Translations under genes and position numbers: made by a program
Origin: Pseudanabaena sp. lw0831
Lineage (GTDB): Bacteria; Cyanobacteriota; Cyanobacteriia; Pseudanabaenales; Pseudanabaenaceae
DNA: 64,000 nt
Direction: 5' to 3'
Assembly: GCF_016584665.1 (NCBI RefSeq)
Contig: NZ_BBJB01000016.1
Coordinates: 1-64,000, forward strand
The notes under the pieces: generated by a model
Database searches by the model: none
Told to the model about the DNA's origin: nothing
The model's input: the letters and a program-made list of their open reading frames with translations, nothing else
Shown: one piece after another, positions 35,657 to 44,769 of the stretch
Position numbering within the stretch: position 1 is the stretch's first letter
Layout of the letters: each line of letters begins with the position of its first letter

Positions 35657-37111
35657 CTACTGAGCAACGCGCGGTGCTGGTGGTAGTGGTGGAGATGACT
35701 TTTCAGCAGGAGGGGTATTTTCAGCAGGAGGGGTATATGTTTCAACAGGAGGGGTATATGTTTCAACAGGCACGTTGTTACGGGGAGTATCCACATTCGG
35801 TAAGGGAGATGCGACAGATTGAGATGATGGTGCAACAACAGAATTAGCCAGCTTTTGTTTCGCTTCTTCTACAATTACCTTGCCACGTAACTGCCAATAA
35901 GGAGTCGATGAGAGCCCTTTGACAGTGTCGATCGCGGTTTGCCATTTTTCATCTTTCGTTGCTTTCTCTGCTTTTTGGATAAGGGCGCTGTTTTTCTTGA
36001 TATCTTGCTCCCATTGAGCTAAGAGTTGGTCAGCTTTTGAGCGCATACGACTGTCAAGAGGGATCGCTTGTAACATCGTTTTTGATTCGATCAAATCACC
36101 TGCATTTTCATATTTCTCCTTGGCTAAAGAGATTAATTTGTCTACGTCATCATCAGCCTTTCTCTCCTCGTCAGTAAGTGCGATTTCTTTCGCGATCTCT
36201 TTAGTAAGCGCGATCTCTTTATCCTTTGATTGATTTGCAGCATTGGCAAGTTCTACATTTTGCTTGACAGTATCAGCAGATTTGGACTGCATGTAAAAGT
36301 ATGCTCCAAATGCACTGCTAACAGTAACTCCAATACCTAAAATTATGGCAATTAAGTTTCGTGTCATGTCTTTGGTAGTTGCTTGAGATGGATTTTTAGA
36401 AGCATTTGCTTTTCTGTGAATTTGGGTATTGGAAAAATTTACCTTAAGTTTTTTTGTTTTATGGCTATAATTTAGTTCTGCATTTAATGGTTTTGAAGAA
36501 GGTGATTCAGGCGATAACGGCAATGGCGACGAAGATTGTCTTGATGAGATAACTTTAAGAAGCGTAGGCGACAATAAGAGCGTGCCATAATCACTAGTTA
36601 GAGAAGTGATCGTAGGTTCAGAAGGATTAATAATTGGCTGTAGAGATTTCAGCATTTGTCCTGCATTGACATAGCGCAAGTCAGGTTCAGCTAAGAGAGC
36701 AATATTTAGAATTTGCATAAACTGATCGCTCACAGTGCAAAGCTGTTGCCAATTCCATGTATCATTTTGTGCTTTTAGTGCTTGGGGGGGGAAGCCTGTT
36801 AGCAACACTATGATTACTACACCGAGTGCATAAATATCGGCTGTAGGTGAATCTTGTTGCGTTTGCAGAACTTCTGGGGCTAGGTAAATTGGATTATTTG
36901 TTCCATTGGAATCTAGCAGTATAATCTCCATACGGTTGTAATCATAGGCAACTGTATCTAGAGAGATGGAGCCATGTGATTGTTGGCGATCATGCAGTTC
37001 GCTTAGATGAGGAAGTATTTGCCGCAAGATATCCTTTGCTTCCGCTTCAGAAAGTCCGTGCCCCGAAACAGGGGCAAGTAATGTGCGATAAGTTGAATAT
37101 TGCGTTTGCAT
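35657..37111 (-). CDS. Membrane protein with N-lobe-less pseudokinase domain
   Basis: 484 residues. Residues 1-160 match only the C-lobe of a Ser/Thr kinase: HGSISLDTVAYD sits where HRDxKPxN belongs, LLDSNG where DFG belongs, and YLAPEVLQ and DIYALGVVIIVLLTGF follow. The ATP-binding N-lobe and catalytic Asp are missing, so phosphotransfer is not expected. A membrane helix (LIAIILGIGVTVSSAFGAYF, about 257-276), a Lys/Glu-rich coiled coil and a Pro-rich tail with repeated VETYTPP complete it. It may be a signalling scaffold paired with the TPR protein downstream. Confidence 0.75.
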   Translation of the reverse strand: MQTQYSTYRTLLAPVSGHGLSEAEAKDILRQILPHLSELHDRQQSHGSISLDTVAYDYNRMEIILLDSNGTNNPIYLAPEVLQTQQDSPTADIYALGVVIIVLLTGFPPQALKAQNDTWNWQQLCTVSDQFMQILNIALLAEPDLRYVNAGQMLKSLQPIINPSEPTITSLTSDYGTLLLSPTLLKVISSRQSSSPLPLSPESPSSKPLNAELNYSHKTKKLKVNFSNTQIHRKANASKNPSQATTKDMTRNLIAIILGIGVTVSSAFGAYFYMQSKSADTVKQNVELANAANQSKDKEIALTKEIAKEIALTDEERKADDDVDKLISLAKEKYENAGDLIESKTMLQAIPLDSRMRSKADQLLAQWEQDIKKNSALIQKAEKATKDEKWQTAIDTVKGLSSTPYWQLRGKVIVEEAKQKLANSVVAPSSQSVASPLPNVDTPRNNVPVETYTPPVETYTPPAENTPPAEKSSPPLPPAPRVAQ

Positions 37112-37549
37112 AACTTCATCAACTCCAGTATTTAGACCTGTTGGGATATTAACTCAAAAAGTCTTAAAATCTTCTTGCAATACATGTTTCATAGTTTTTT
37201 CGGAAAACCTGATTAAAATGTATTCTAGGCAAGCTATGTGGCGATTTTAATCATTATATCGCAACAGGTCTAGTAATCATATATAGCTATCTCTAACAGT
37301 ATTTGGACATAAAAACCCAAAAAAGCGCGTGGTGGCAAGCATAGCTACTCGCTTTTTTGGGTTTTCGGTTGGCGAAAGCTATATCCTAAAAGGTCTAATA
37401 ATTATGACTGTAGACGAATATTTCCCTTTTATCAAAACTTAAGCAATTTGGCTCTTTCTTTTCTTGCTTTTGGAGATCGACAAATTGCAAATCATTACCG
37501 ATCGCAAAAAAATGCTCAGCAAAAATATGAATGGTTATAATCTTTGGAC
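37112..37549. other. Intergenic region
   Basis: No gene is supported. It holds the hairpin at 37312-37365 and likely the promoter of the pseudokinase operon. Confidence 0.6.
37312..37365. repeat. Hairpin with decayed core
   Basis: Arms AAAACCCAAAAAAGCG (37312-37327) and CGCTTTTTTGGGTTTT (37350-37365) are perfect, but the 22-bp centre no longer pairs, unlike other family members. Confidence 0.85.
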
Positions 37550-37990
37550 TTAGATGTAATACATCGTTGTGGCGATTTGGCGTTGGCGTTGCCGATCGCA
37601 TAAATCCTTCAGCGTACAGCCATCTAACACATTAGAAGCTGCCTTTTGTGCCGCTTCCCATACTTCATGAATTACCGAAAGAGAAGAGCTTTCATTGCCC
37701 GATTTACTACTTTTTTCCGCGATCGGATCGTAACCTTCAATGCCCCGAATAATTTCTAATAAACTGATTTCCCACGGATCACGAGCAAGGATATATCCCC
37801 CCTTTGCGCCGCGCTGGCTTTTGACTAAGCCCTGCCGTTTTAAAGTTGCTAGCAATTGTTCTAAATAGCGATCGGGAATATTTTGTTGGCTCGCAATTTG
37901 ACGAATCTGGAGAGGCTGATCGATCGCAAAATGATTAGCTAGCTCAAGCATAGCCAAGATTGCATATTCACTCTTTAAAGAAAGTTCCAC
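37550..37990 (-). CDS. Rrf2-family transcriptional regulator
   Basis: 146 residues: winged HTH (SLKSEYAILAMLELANHF; IRQIASQQNIPDRYLEQLLA; GLVKSQRGAKGGYILARDP) and a C-terminal helix. Only two cysteines (DGCTLKDLCDR) occur in the region where IscR has three cluster ligands, so Fe-S binding is uncertain. Target genes unknown; it stands alone. Confidence 0.9.
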   Translation of the reverse strand: MELSLKSEYAILAMLELANHFAIDQPLQIRQIASQQNIPDRYLEQLLATLKRQGLVKSQRGAKGGYILARDPWEISLLEIIRGIEGYDPIAEKSSKSGNESSSLSVIHEVWEAAQKAASNVLDGCTLKDLCDRQRQRQIATTMYYI

Positions 37991-38080
37991 AACAGACCGT
38001 AATTCTTGTTTAAAGACATTTTTCTTAACTGCGTTCTATGATACTACGGTATGGCACTGTAAATTTAGAGCAAATATGCT

Positions 38081-38139
38081 TTAAAACCCAAAAAGGCAAA
38101 GCGCCCGCGTAGCGGGCGCTTTGCCTTTTTGGGTTTTAA
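38081..38139. repeat. Long hairpin, core GCGCCCGC-GTA-GCGGGCGC
   Basis: Perfect 28-bp arms TTAAAACCCAAAAAGGCAAA (GCGCCCGC), close to the end of the SH3-like gene. Confidence 0.95.
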
Positions 38140-38147
38140 GCATTCTT

Positions 38148-38588
38148 TTACTGAAATACTGGTCGGATAAATCGACTATTAGCTCTCACAAAACAAACGC
38201 CTTCTGAGGAATCGCCATCACGAACAGGCATCCAAGGTCTACCATTTTGATCACGCGGATTAATTAAAACTTCATCAGATCCGCCCCGATAGATTTGTAC
38301 TTCTAAAAGATCATCGGCTAAATAAGTGCGTTTTACAGGACTATCTATACTTGGCTCTTGACGACAATTGAGGCTATCAACAACTACTTGCCAGAGCGAA
38401 CCAGTCCCATATCTAGATGCTCTTTGCGCTTGTACGTTAGTTTCATTTCTGGAGTAGTTGCCTTGTCTATCTGGGACAGCAACTTGAGCTTGGACTGCCG
38501 CGGCTGGCAATAATGTCACTGGCAGGACAGCGAGCAGCAGCATAGAATGTTTCAGGGAGATAGAAAAAGTATTTAAAAAAGTATTCAT
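38148..38588 (-). CDS. Exported SH3-like-domain protein
   Basis: 146 residues: a signal peptide (MLLLAVLPVTLLPAAAVQAQ), then a bacterial SH3-type domain (WQVVVDSLNCRQEPSIDSPV; WMPVRDGDSSEGVCFVRANS) with two cysteines that could form a disulphide. Probably periplasmic; ligand unknown. Divergent from xseA with only 32 bp between starts. Confidence 0.75.
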   Translation of the reverse strand: MNTFLNTFSISLKHSMLLLAVLPVTLLPAAAVQAQVAVPDRQGNYSRNETNVQAQRASRYGTGSLWQVVVDSLNCRQEPSIDSPVKRTYLADDLLEVQIYRGGSDEVLINPRDQNGRPWMPVRDGDSSEGVCFVRANSRFIRPVFQ

Positions 38589-38620
38589 ATTATGAGGAGA
38601 TTGCGGGATGAGCAGGATTT

Positions 38621-39835
38621 ATGAACAGTTCTAAAGATGCGATCACTGTAGCTAATTTGACGCAGGCGATTACGCTTTTGTTGCGGGACGAAATTGGCAT
38701 TGTGCGCGTGACAGGAGAAATATCAGGCTTCACGACGGCAACCTCTGGACATCGCTATTTTACCCTTAAGGATGAGTCAGCCCAGATCGATTGCGTGATG
38801 TGGGCAAGTCGCACTTTATCATTTCGACCAAAAAGTGGAATGCAAGTTGTCATCCAAGGTCGGTTAACGGTTTATGCCCCCCGTGGCAAATATCAGATCG
38901 ATTGCGATCGCATGACTGCCGCAGGGCAGGGCGATCTCTATCTTGCCTTTGCTGCACTCAAAGAAGCACTCGCAGAGCGGGGATATTTTGACCCAGAACG
39001 AAAACGTGGTATTCCTGCTTTTCCGCTCAAAATTGGGGTTGTCACTTCACCGACAGGAGCCGTGATTCAGGATATTCTCAGTACATTAAATAGGCGATCG
39101 CCCCATTGCGAGATTTATCTATGTCCCGCGACTGTTCAAGGAGAAAATGCCCCAGAAGAGATTGCGTCAGCCATTAAAGCTTTGCAAAATACCGATGCCG
39201 ATGTGCTAATCGTCGGTCGTGGTGGTGGCTCGATTGAGGATCTTTGGGCGTTTAATACCTTACCTGTTGCTGAAGCAATCTATAATTCGCAAATTCCGAT
39301 TATTTCCGCTGTCGGACATGAAACTGACTTTACGATCGCGGATTTTGTCGCTGATTTACGCGCAGCCACACCAACGGCAGCAGCAGAACTGGTATCTCAA
39401 TATGATCGCGATACCCTATGGCAACAGATTATTGCTTGGGAAAATCGACTAAATCGCTCTGCCCAACTAGCAATCCAGAATTACGATCAACGACTGAATA
39501 CGATTACCAATAGTTATGCTTTGCAGAATTTTAGCGATCGCCTGCATGATCGTGTCCAACAGTTAGATGAAGCCGAACGTGAAGTGCAAAAGTCTCTCGT
39601 TCGTCATTTGCATCAATCCAAAACTAAGCTCGAAGGTATAACTGCCCATCTGCGATCGCTACATCCACTATCACCATTACAAAGAGGTTTTGCTTTGTTG
39701 CGTTCAGGCGATCGCATACTTAGCAATGATGATTCGCTCACTGAATTTGATAAAGTGGAAATCGTGCGACGCGCAGAAATAGCGCATGTCAAGATTGAGA
39801 AAGTAATCGACAAAGTATATGACCGAACAGACTAA
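38621..39835 (+). CDS. xseA: Exodeoxyribonuclease VII large subunit
   Basis: 404 residues: OB-fold N-terminal domain (IVRVTGEISGFTTATSGHRY), catalytic region (GVVTSPTGAVIQDILSTLNR; VGRGGGSIEDLWAFNTLPVA; ISAVGHETDFTIADFVADLR) and a coiled coil. With XseB it degrades single-stranded DNA. AGG lies seven bases before the ATG. It overlaps xseB by 17 bp. Confidence 0.97.
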   Translation: MNSSKDAITVANLTQAITLLLRDEIGIVRVTGEISGFTTATSGHRYFTLKDESAQIDCVMWASRTLSFRPKSGMQVVIQGRLTVYAPRGKYQIDCDRMTAAGQGDLYLAFAALKEALAERGYFDPERKRGIPAFPLKIGVVTSPTGAVIQDILSTLNRRSPHCEIYLCPATVQGENAPEEIASAIKALQNTDADVLIVGRGGGSIEDLWAFNTLPVAEAIYNSQIPIISAVGHETDFTIADFVADLRAATPTAAAELVSQYDRDTLWQQIIAWENRLNRSAQLAIQNYDQRLNTITNSYALQNFSDRLHDRVQQLDEAEREVQKSLVRHLHQSKTKLEGITAHLRSLHPLSPLQRGFALLRSGDRILSNDDSLTEFDKVEIVRRAEIAHVKIEKVIDKVYDRTD

Positions 39836-40049
39836 ATCACCAAAGAAACCAAAAGAACCTAAAGATCTACCCTTTGAAGCCCAAATGCAGCGCCTAGAAG
39901 AAATTGTGGAAATTCTTGACGATGGGGAAACTGCTCTAGATGAGATGCTTGCCCTCTATGAAGAAGGGATGAAGCGATCGCGATATTGCCGTGAATATCT
40001 AGAAAAAGCCGAACAGAAAGTTACTCTAATTCAAAGTCGTACTTCCTAA
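39819..40049 (+). CDS. xseB: Exodeoxyribonuclease VII small subunit
   Basis: 76 residues, the usual size: a basic N-terminus, then FEAQMQRLEEIVEILDDGET and LYEEGMKRSRYCREYLEKAE, the helical hairpin that wraps the large subunit. Translationally coupled to xseA. Confidence 0.95.
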   Translation: MTEQTKSPKKPKEPKDLPFEAQMQRLEEIVEILDDGETALDEMLALYEEGMKRSRYCREYLEKAEQKVTLIQSRTS

Positions 40050-40095
40050 ATTTATCCAAGATTCTCATTAAAAGAATAAGAACCTAATTCCTTTA

Positions 40096-40902
40096 ATGTA
40101 TACTAAAAAAATGTCAAGTAGTAACACTGGTATTGAATGGACTGATAAAACTTGGAATCCCACTACTGGCTGTAGTAAGGTGAGTCCAGGTTGTCGCTAT
40201 TGCTATGCTGAAGCTTTAACAGAGAGATTCTCCCAAACTTTTCCTCAGGGTTTCAAATTAACGTTGTATCCTGAAAGGATCGATCAACCCAGAAAATGGC
40301 GAACTCCTAGTCGAATATTTGTCAACTCTATGAGTGATCTTTTTCATAAAGATGTACCTTTTGAATATTTACAGCAAATATTTACAGTCATGAAAGAGAC
40401 TCCTTGGCATGTTTATCAAATTTTGACTAAACGTGAGCAAAATTTATTAGAGCTTTCATCAAAACTTGAATGGGCTGATAACATATGGGTAGGTGTATCT
40501 GTAGAAAATCAAGACTACGTTCATAGAATAGAAGCTTTGAGACAAGTACCTTCAAAAGTTCGATTTCTTTCTTGTGAACCTTTACTAGGTTCACTTTGTC
40601 TCAATTTAGAAGGTATTGATTGGGTGATTGTTGGTGGTGAATCTGGATATAAGCATCGCCCCATAAAACCAGAATGGGTTAGAGATATCTTACGTCAAAC
40701 GAGAGAAGCTGATGTTGCTTTCTTCTTTAAACAATGGGGTGGTCATCACTCAAAATCTGGCGGTAAGCTTCTTGATGATCGAACTTGGGATGAAATGCCT
40801 AAAGCTTGGTACGACCATATCAGTCAATGGCAATCATTAAAAATGGCAAAGTCTCAAAGGTCTAATCCTTTAAAGAAGGAATGTTTAGCTACAGCTAACT
40901 AA
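40096..40902 (+). CDS. DUF5131 / phage Gp37-Gp68 family (three-Cys-motif) protein
   Basis: 268 residues. The N-terminal Cys cluster TGCSKVSPGCRYCYAEALTE (C-x6-C-x2-C), with WNPTTG before it, defines the family and is suggestive of a radical-SAM-like cluster. VNSMSDLFHKDVP, VYQILTKREQN, VSVENQDYVHRIEAL, FLSCEPLLGS and WVIVGGESG follow. Members occur in phages and bacterial accessory regions next to TcmP; the reaction is not established. Seventeen bases separate it from tcmP, so they are almost certainly co-transcribed. Confidence 0.88.
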   Translation: MYTKKMSSSNTGIEWTDKTWNPTTGCSKVSPGCRYCYAEALTERFSQTFPQGFKLTLYPERIDQPRKWRTPSRIFVNSMSDLFHKDVPFEYLQQIFTVMKETPWHVYQILTKREQNLLELSSKLEWADNIWVGVSVENQDYVHRIEALRQVPSKVRFLSCEPLLGSLCLNLEGIDWVIVGGESGYKHRPIKPEWVRDILRQTREADVAFFFKQWGGHHSKSGGKLLDDRTWDEMPKAWYDHISQWQSLKMAKSQRSNPLKKECLATAN

Positions 40903-40918
40903 AGATGAAAATACAGTT

Positions 40919-41803
40919 ATGAGTAAATTTGGTACTGAAGGTGAAGACATTATTGGGCAATGGTCAGAAGAGAAGCTAGATTTACTGGCTAAATATCTTA
41001 AAGCTTACTCCGATATCATGAATAAGCAAAAAGAAAGTTGGCTAAAAGCTTATTACTATATTGATGCTTTTGCAGGCTCTGTTAGACCTAAAGCCCAAAA
41101 TGACGAACAGCGCTATATTGATGGCTCTCCTTTACGTGCACTTCAGACAGATCCTAAATTTGATGCCTATTGGTTCATGGATCTTAATCCTCAGCGAGTA
41201 GAACGTGTGGAAAATTTACGTGATGAATTTCCAGATCATACTATCTACACTTGTCGGGGGGACTGCAATAATATTCTATGTGATGAGATACTTCCTCAAA
41301 TAACATATTCATCAAATAAACGAGCATTTGTTTTCCTAGATCCATATGGTTTACAAGTTGATTGGGAAACAGTCAAAAAAATAGCCGAAACTCAAACTTG
41401 CGATATATTTGTTAATTTTTCAGTTATGGGTGTTACTCGACTTCTCCCCAGAGAGCAAAATCCAGAACCGAAAGTTATAGAACAGTTGAGTAAAGTAATG
41501 GGTAATACAGATTGGATTAAACAAATTTATCAACCGCCTAAAAGAATGCAGTTGGATTTTTTTGAGGATAATCCTTCAGACCTAATATCTAGCCGTGAGA
41601 CAATAAAGGCTGAGTGGCTAGCTGATCAATATACCGAACAATTAAGATCGCTCTTTAAACATGTTAGTAAGCCTGTACTAATGAGGAATTCAACTAATTC
41701 AGCTTTGTATGCTCTATGTTTAGCAAGCCATAAAGAGATAGCAGTCAAAATTACTAATGACATATTCAAACGCTATGAAAAGCTTAAAGGAATAAGTGGA
41801 TAG
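40919..41803 (+). CDS. tcmP: Three-Cys-motif partner protein TcmP
   Basis: 294 residues, a family named for always pairing with the Cys-motif protein upstream. It reads like a class I methyltransferase-type fold (YYIDAFAGSV, YWFMDLNPQRVERVENL, VFLDPYGLQVDWETVKKIAE), with DPYG in place of a methyltransferase NPPY/DPPY motif. A DNA- or RNA-modification or phage-defence role is inferred, not shown. Full length. Confidence 0.88.
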   Translation: MSKFGTEGEDIIGQWSEEKLDLLAKYLKAYSDIMNKQKESWLKAYYYIDAFAGSVRPKAQNDEQRYIDGSPLRALQTDPKFDAYWFMDLNPQRVERVENLRDEFPDHTIYTCRGDCNNILCDEILPQITYSSNKRAFVFLDPYGLQVDWETVKKIAETQTCDIFVNFSVMGVTRLLPREQNPEPKVIEQLSKVMGNTDWIKQIYQPPKRMQLDFFEDNPSDLISSRETIKAEWLADQYTEQLRSLFKHVSKPVLMRNSTNSALYALCLASHKEIAVKITNDIFKRYEKLKGISG

Positions 41804-41842
41804 TTGTTGCACTACGAGACATTAGAATTGATATTTGTAAAT

Positions 41843-41992
41843 ATGGCTCATAAAGGCAATAAATCTTTTTTACCTAGCAAAGACTGTGTAGTATGCGGTA
41901 AGCCATTTACATGGCGCAAAAAATGGGAAAGGTGTTGGGATGAGGTTAAATATTGTAGCGATCGCTGTCGCAAACAAAATGGGAATAGTTAA
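41843..41992 (+). CDS. DUF2256 small zinc-ribbon protein
   Basis: 49 residues from ATG 41843 with four cysteines ([24 protein letters not shown]), the DUF2256 pattern. The frame extends upstream to a TTG at 41804, but the family start is MAHKGNK. DUF2256 genes often lie near photolyases; here it follows tcmP by 39 bp. Function unknown. Confidence 0.82.
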   Translation: MAHKGNKSFLPSKDCVVCGKPFTWRKKWERCWDEVKYCSDRCRKQNGNS

Positions 41993-42011
41993 AATAATAA
42001 TTTAAACATTT

Positions 42012-42042
42012 AGGACAGGTGGCGCTTTGCGCCGCCTATCCT
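42012..42042. terminator. Hairpin, core GGTGGCGC-TTT-GCGCCGCC
   Basis: Arms AGGACAGGTGGCGC with two mismatches, 19 bp after the DUF2256 stop. Confidence 0.82.
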
Positions 42043-42088
42043 GATATCTGCAAAGCTATTGAGGACTGGAGATCAATGTCTTAGGGTT

Positions 42089-43906
42089 ATGAAAAAATTT
42101 CTGCTCTCATGCTTATTTTTTGTGGGTTTATTTTGGGCGCTCTCAACCTATCAAGGGTTGGCAGTCCAAGGTAAATATGACTCAATGGTATTGAACTTTC
42201 GTGATAATTTATCCCCTGCTCAAGTCGAGCGCGAACTAAAGGCGATCGCCGCAAAATATGGAATTGAGCCAAAATTTAATAGCCCCTTTTCTAAATCCGA
42301 AAACCTATATGTGGTCAAAGGCGATGCTCAAGTCCTCGAAAAGCTCAAACAGTCAGAAGAACTTCGCAACTTGACCGAATATGTCGAAGCCAATTATGTC
42401 TATTCGATGGAATTTATCGGTGATTCCACTCCCAATGATCCGATGTATAAGGAGCAGTGGAATTTAAAAGCGATCGAAGTGGAAAAGGCTTGGCAAAAAA
42501 CTAAAGGTAAGGGCATCACGGTTGCTGTCATCGATACAGGTGTAAGCAAAGTTGATGACCTCAAAAACACTAATTTTGTCAAAGGATACGACTTTGTTAA
42601 TGATCGCGAAGATGCGAGTGATGACAATGGGCATGGAACTCACGTCGCTGGTACGATCGCCCAATCGACGAATAACAATTTTGGGGTAGCTGGCATTGCC
42701 TACGAAGCGAACATCATGCCGCTCAAAGTGCTGTCAGGTTCAGGTGGTGGCACAGTTTCCGATATTGCTGAAGCGATTATCTTTGCCGCAGACAATGGCG
42801 CAAATGTGATCAATATGAGCCTTGGTGGTGGTGGCGAAAGCAAACTCATGCAAGATGCGATCGACTATGCCTATAAGAAAGGTCTGGTAATTGTAGCGGC
42901 GGCGGGTAATTCTAATCGTAATGCAGCTTTTTATCCAGCCCGCTATCCCAAGGTAATCGCCGTATCAGCTACAGGCTCAACAGGCGAAAAAGCTCCCTAT
43001 TCTAATTACGGTGCTGGTATCGATGTGGCGGCTCCAGGCGGTGCGATCGCAAGGGGTAAAAACGGCGAGAAAGGTGATAATTTGGGTGGTATTTTGCAAA
43101 ATACAATTGATCCGAAAACGAAGCAATCCGTATTTAGTTCTTTTCAAGGAACAAGTATGGCATCTCCTCACGTAGCGGGTGTTGTCGCCTTGATCGAAGC
43201 TTCGGGTGTGAAAGATCCTGAGAAAGTGTTTCAAATTCTCAAACAGTCTTCGCGCAAAGTTACCGATGATACGCTTAACTATTATGGTGCTGGGCATTTG
43301 AATGCGGCTGCCGCCGTCAATCTTGCGTCACAGGGGCAACTGGGAATTCCCGATTTCTTGCGCTGGGCGCGGGACAATGGTTACTTGAGTCCCAGATTTT
43401 GGGTTGATGGCGGTGCGATCGCTTTAATTCCTAAATTGATTATGATGATTGGCTCCTATCTATTGGCATGGCTACTCAATCGCTGGTTCCCTTTCCGTTG
43501 GAATTGGTCATTTACTAATGGCATTTTCTTTGGCGGTGCAGGTTTATTCTTTTTGCGAGGTTTCTATCTATTTGACATTACCCAACTTCCCTTCCGTATT
43601 GCGGGAAGCTCTCTACCTGAATTAGGAAATGCTTTTTCTAATACAAATGCACTGAACCCCATTACCGCAAGTGTAATTTTACCGCTTGGCTTATTGCTGG
43701 TTCTACTCGGACATCCACAATGGAAATGGTTTGCGATTGGTTCAGCGATCGGCACTTCCGCTTGCTTAGCAACTAGTGCGGTACTTGCGCCACAGATGAT
43801 GTGGATTGGTAATGGAAGCCCTGCGATCGCATTTCTCAGCGTCAACTCGCTACTTTGTTTCGGGTTTGCCTATCTATCGATCAAATCAGAGACTTCTAAC
43901 GTGTAA
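42089..43906 (+). CDS. S8 (subtilisin/thermitase) peptidase with C-terminal membrane domain
   Basis: 605 residues from ATG 42089. Signal peptide LLSCLFFVGLFWALSTYQGL, an inhibitor-like prodomain (about 30-110), then the catalytic triad: D in VAVIDTGVSKVDDL, H in DDNGHGTHVAGTIAQ and S in FQGTSMASPHVAGVVALIE. The last 180 residues hold about five hydrophobic segments (IPKLIMMIGSYLLAWLL; GIFFGGAGLFFLRGFYLF; PLGLLLVLLGHPQW), so the protease is tethered in a membrane. In-frame TTG at 42059 is a weaker start. Confidence 0.93.
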   Translation: MKKFLLSCLFFVGLFWALSTYQGLAVQGKYDSMVLNFRDNLSPAQVERELKAIAAKYGIEPKFNSPFSKSENLYVVKGDAQVLEKLKQSEELRNLTEYVEANYVYSMEFIGDSTPNDPMYKEQWNLKAIEVEKAWQKTKGKGITVAVIDTGVSKVDDLKNTNFVKGYDFVNDREDASDDNGHGTHVAGTIAQSTNNNFGVAGIAYEANIMPLKVLSGSGGGTVSDIAEAIIFAADNGANVINMSLGGGGESKLMQDAIDYAYKKGLVIVAAAGNSNRNAAFYPARYPKVIAVSATGSTGEKAPYSNYGAGIDVAAPGGAIARGKNGEKGDNLGGILQNTIDPKTKQSVFSSFQGTSMASPHVAGVVALIEASGVKDPEKVFQILKQSSRKVTDDTLNYYGAGHLNAAAAVNLASQGQLGIPDFLRWARDNGYLSPRFWVDGGAIALIPKLIMMIGSYLLAWLLNRWFPFRWNWSFTNGIFFGGAGLFFLRGFYLFDITQLPFRIAGSSLPELGNAFSNTNALNPITASVILPLGLLLVLLGHPQWKWFAIGSAIGTSACLATSAVLAPQMMWIGNGSPAIAFLSVNSLLCFGFAYLSIKSETSNV

Positions 43907-43944
43907 ACCAAAAGATGGGGCGCGAAGCGCCCCATCTTTTGGTT
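43906..43944. terminator. Hairpin, core GATGGGGCGC-GAA-GCGCCCCATC
   Basis: Perfect 18-bp arms AACCAAAAGATGGGGCGC, starting at the last base of the subtilase stop codon. Confidence 0.95.
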
Positions 43945-43971
43945 CTTTTTGAAAACGGCTATAGCAAGTAT

Positions 43972-44199
43972 ATGAATATCCAAATTGTCGGAACCGTAGA
44001 ATATATCGATATTGGTGCAGGAACTTGGGCGATCGTTACCGATACTGACGAGCAATATGAGATTTGGCAACCTGCGCCTGAAGCGATTTTGCAAGAGGGA
44101 TTGAAAGTTAAGGTTAATGCCAAAGTCCGAGATGATGTTTTCACAATGGCCGCGATCGGTGATGTCTTAGAAATTGAAGATTTTCAAAGATTAGGTTAG
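43972..44199 (+). CDS. Small hypothetical protein (OB-like)
   Basis: 75 residues from ATG 43972: MNIQIVGTVEYIDIGAGTWA then a repeated strand pattern ending MAAIGDVLEIEDFQRLG. It looks like a small beta-barrel. The longer frame from 43915 runs through the hairpin and is unlikely. No family assigned. Confidence 0.6.
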   Translation: MNIQIVGTVEYIDIGAGTWAIVTDTDEQYEIWQPAPEAILQEGLKVKVNAKVRDDVFTMAAIGDVLEIEDFQRLG

Positions 44200-44253
44200 A
44201 CCGCGATTAGAATCATTTATTCTAATTTTGCAAGTAGTTTATGCGAGGTTACA

Positions 44254-44769
44254 ATGTCAAATAGCAACAAGTATCAGAATCTACATCCGCATAACTTGAA
44301 TTTCGCAATCTTGGGCGCGATCGCTTCACTTGCCATGACGCTCTCTGCGGTTGGTATTTGGGAGACGTTACAACCAGTCCAAGCTTTTGAAAATACAAGT
44401 GTCATCACAAAACAAAAGCAGGCTGAAGTAAAGGTTGTTAAAATTGCAGGAACCTATAAAACTGTTTTTACGCCTGAGTTTTTAGCCAATGCAAAAAAAC
44501 AAGGCTTGGCATCAATTTCAGGGCTATGGACAATCAAACCCAATGGCTCATTTGAAGCAATTATCGACGCTACTTCTACTAGCGGCAAAAAGCAGACCAT
44601 CAGGACAACAGGAAGAGTTTCGATCAAGAATGGAAAAGTCTTGTCTCAAGTAGAAACTTTAAATGGCAAAAAACCTGCCAAACTTCCTCCTACTCAGTCT
44701 TATACACTTTTAGCAGATGGAAAAACCTTACAGGCTGACGATCAGCCTGTGAAACTCGTAAAGCAATAA
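44254..44769 (+). CDS. Exported hypothetical protein
   Basis: 171 residues: membrane or signal segment FAILGAIASLAMTLSAVGIW, then a mature part with a lipocalin-like or beta-rich pattern (GLWTIKPNGSFEAIIDATST; SYTLLADGKTLQADDQPVKL). No family recognised; periplasmic location inferred. Confidence 0.6.
   Translation: MSNSNKYQNLHPHNLNFAILGAIASLAMTLSAVGIWETLQPVQAFENTSVITKQKQAEVKVVKIAGTYKTVFTPEFLANAKKQGLASISGLWTIKPNGSFEAIIDATSTSGKKQTIRTTGRVSIKNGKVLSQVETLNGKKPAKLPPTQSYTLLADGKTLQADDQPVKLVKQ

Noticed and set aside
35632-35838. His/Leu-rich frame over the pseudokinase tail
   Set aside because: Antisense-frame shadow of the Pro-rich repeat coding region.
37395-37601. Minus-strand frame of 68 residues before the Rrf2 gene
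   Set aside because: Overlaps the Rrf2 C-terminus in another frame and has no features of its own.
42087-43845. Several antisense frames within the subtilase gene
   Set aside because: Shadows of a well-supported gene.
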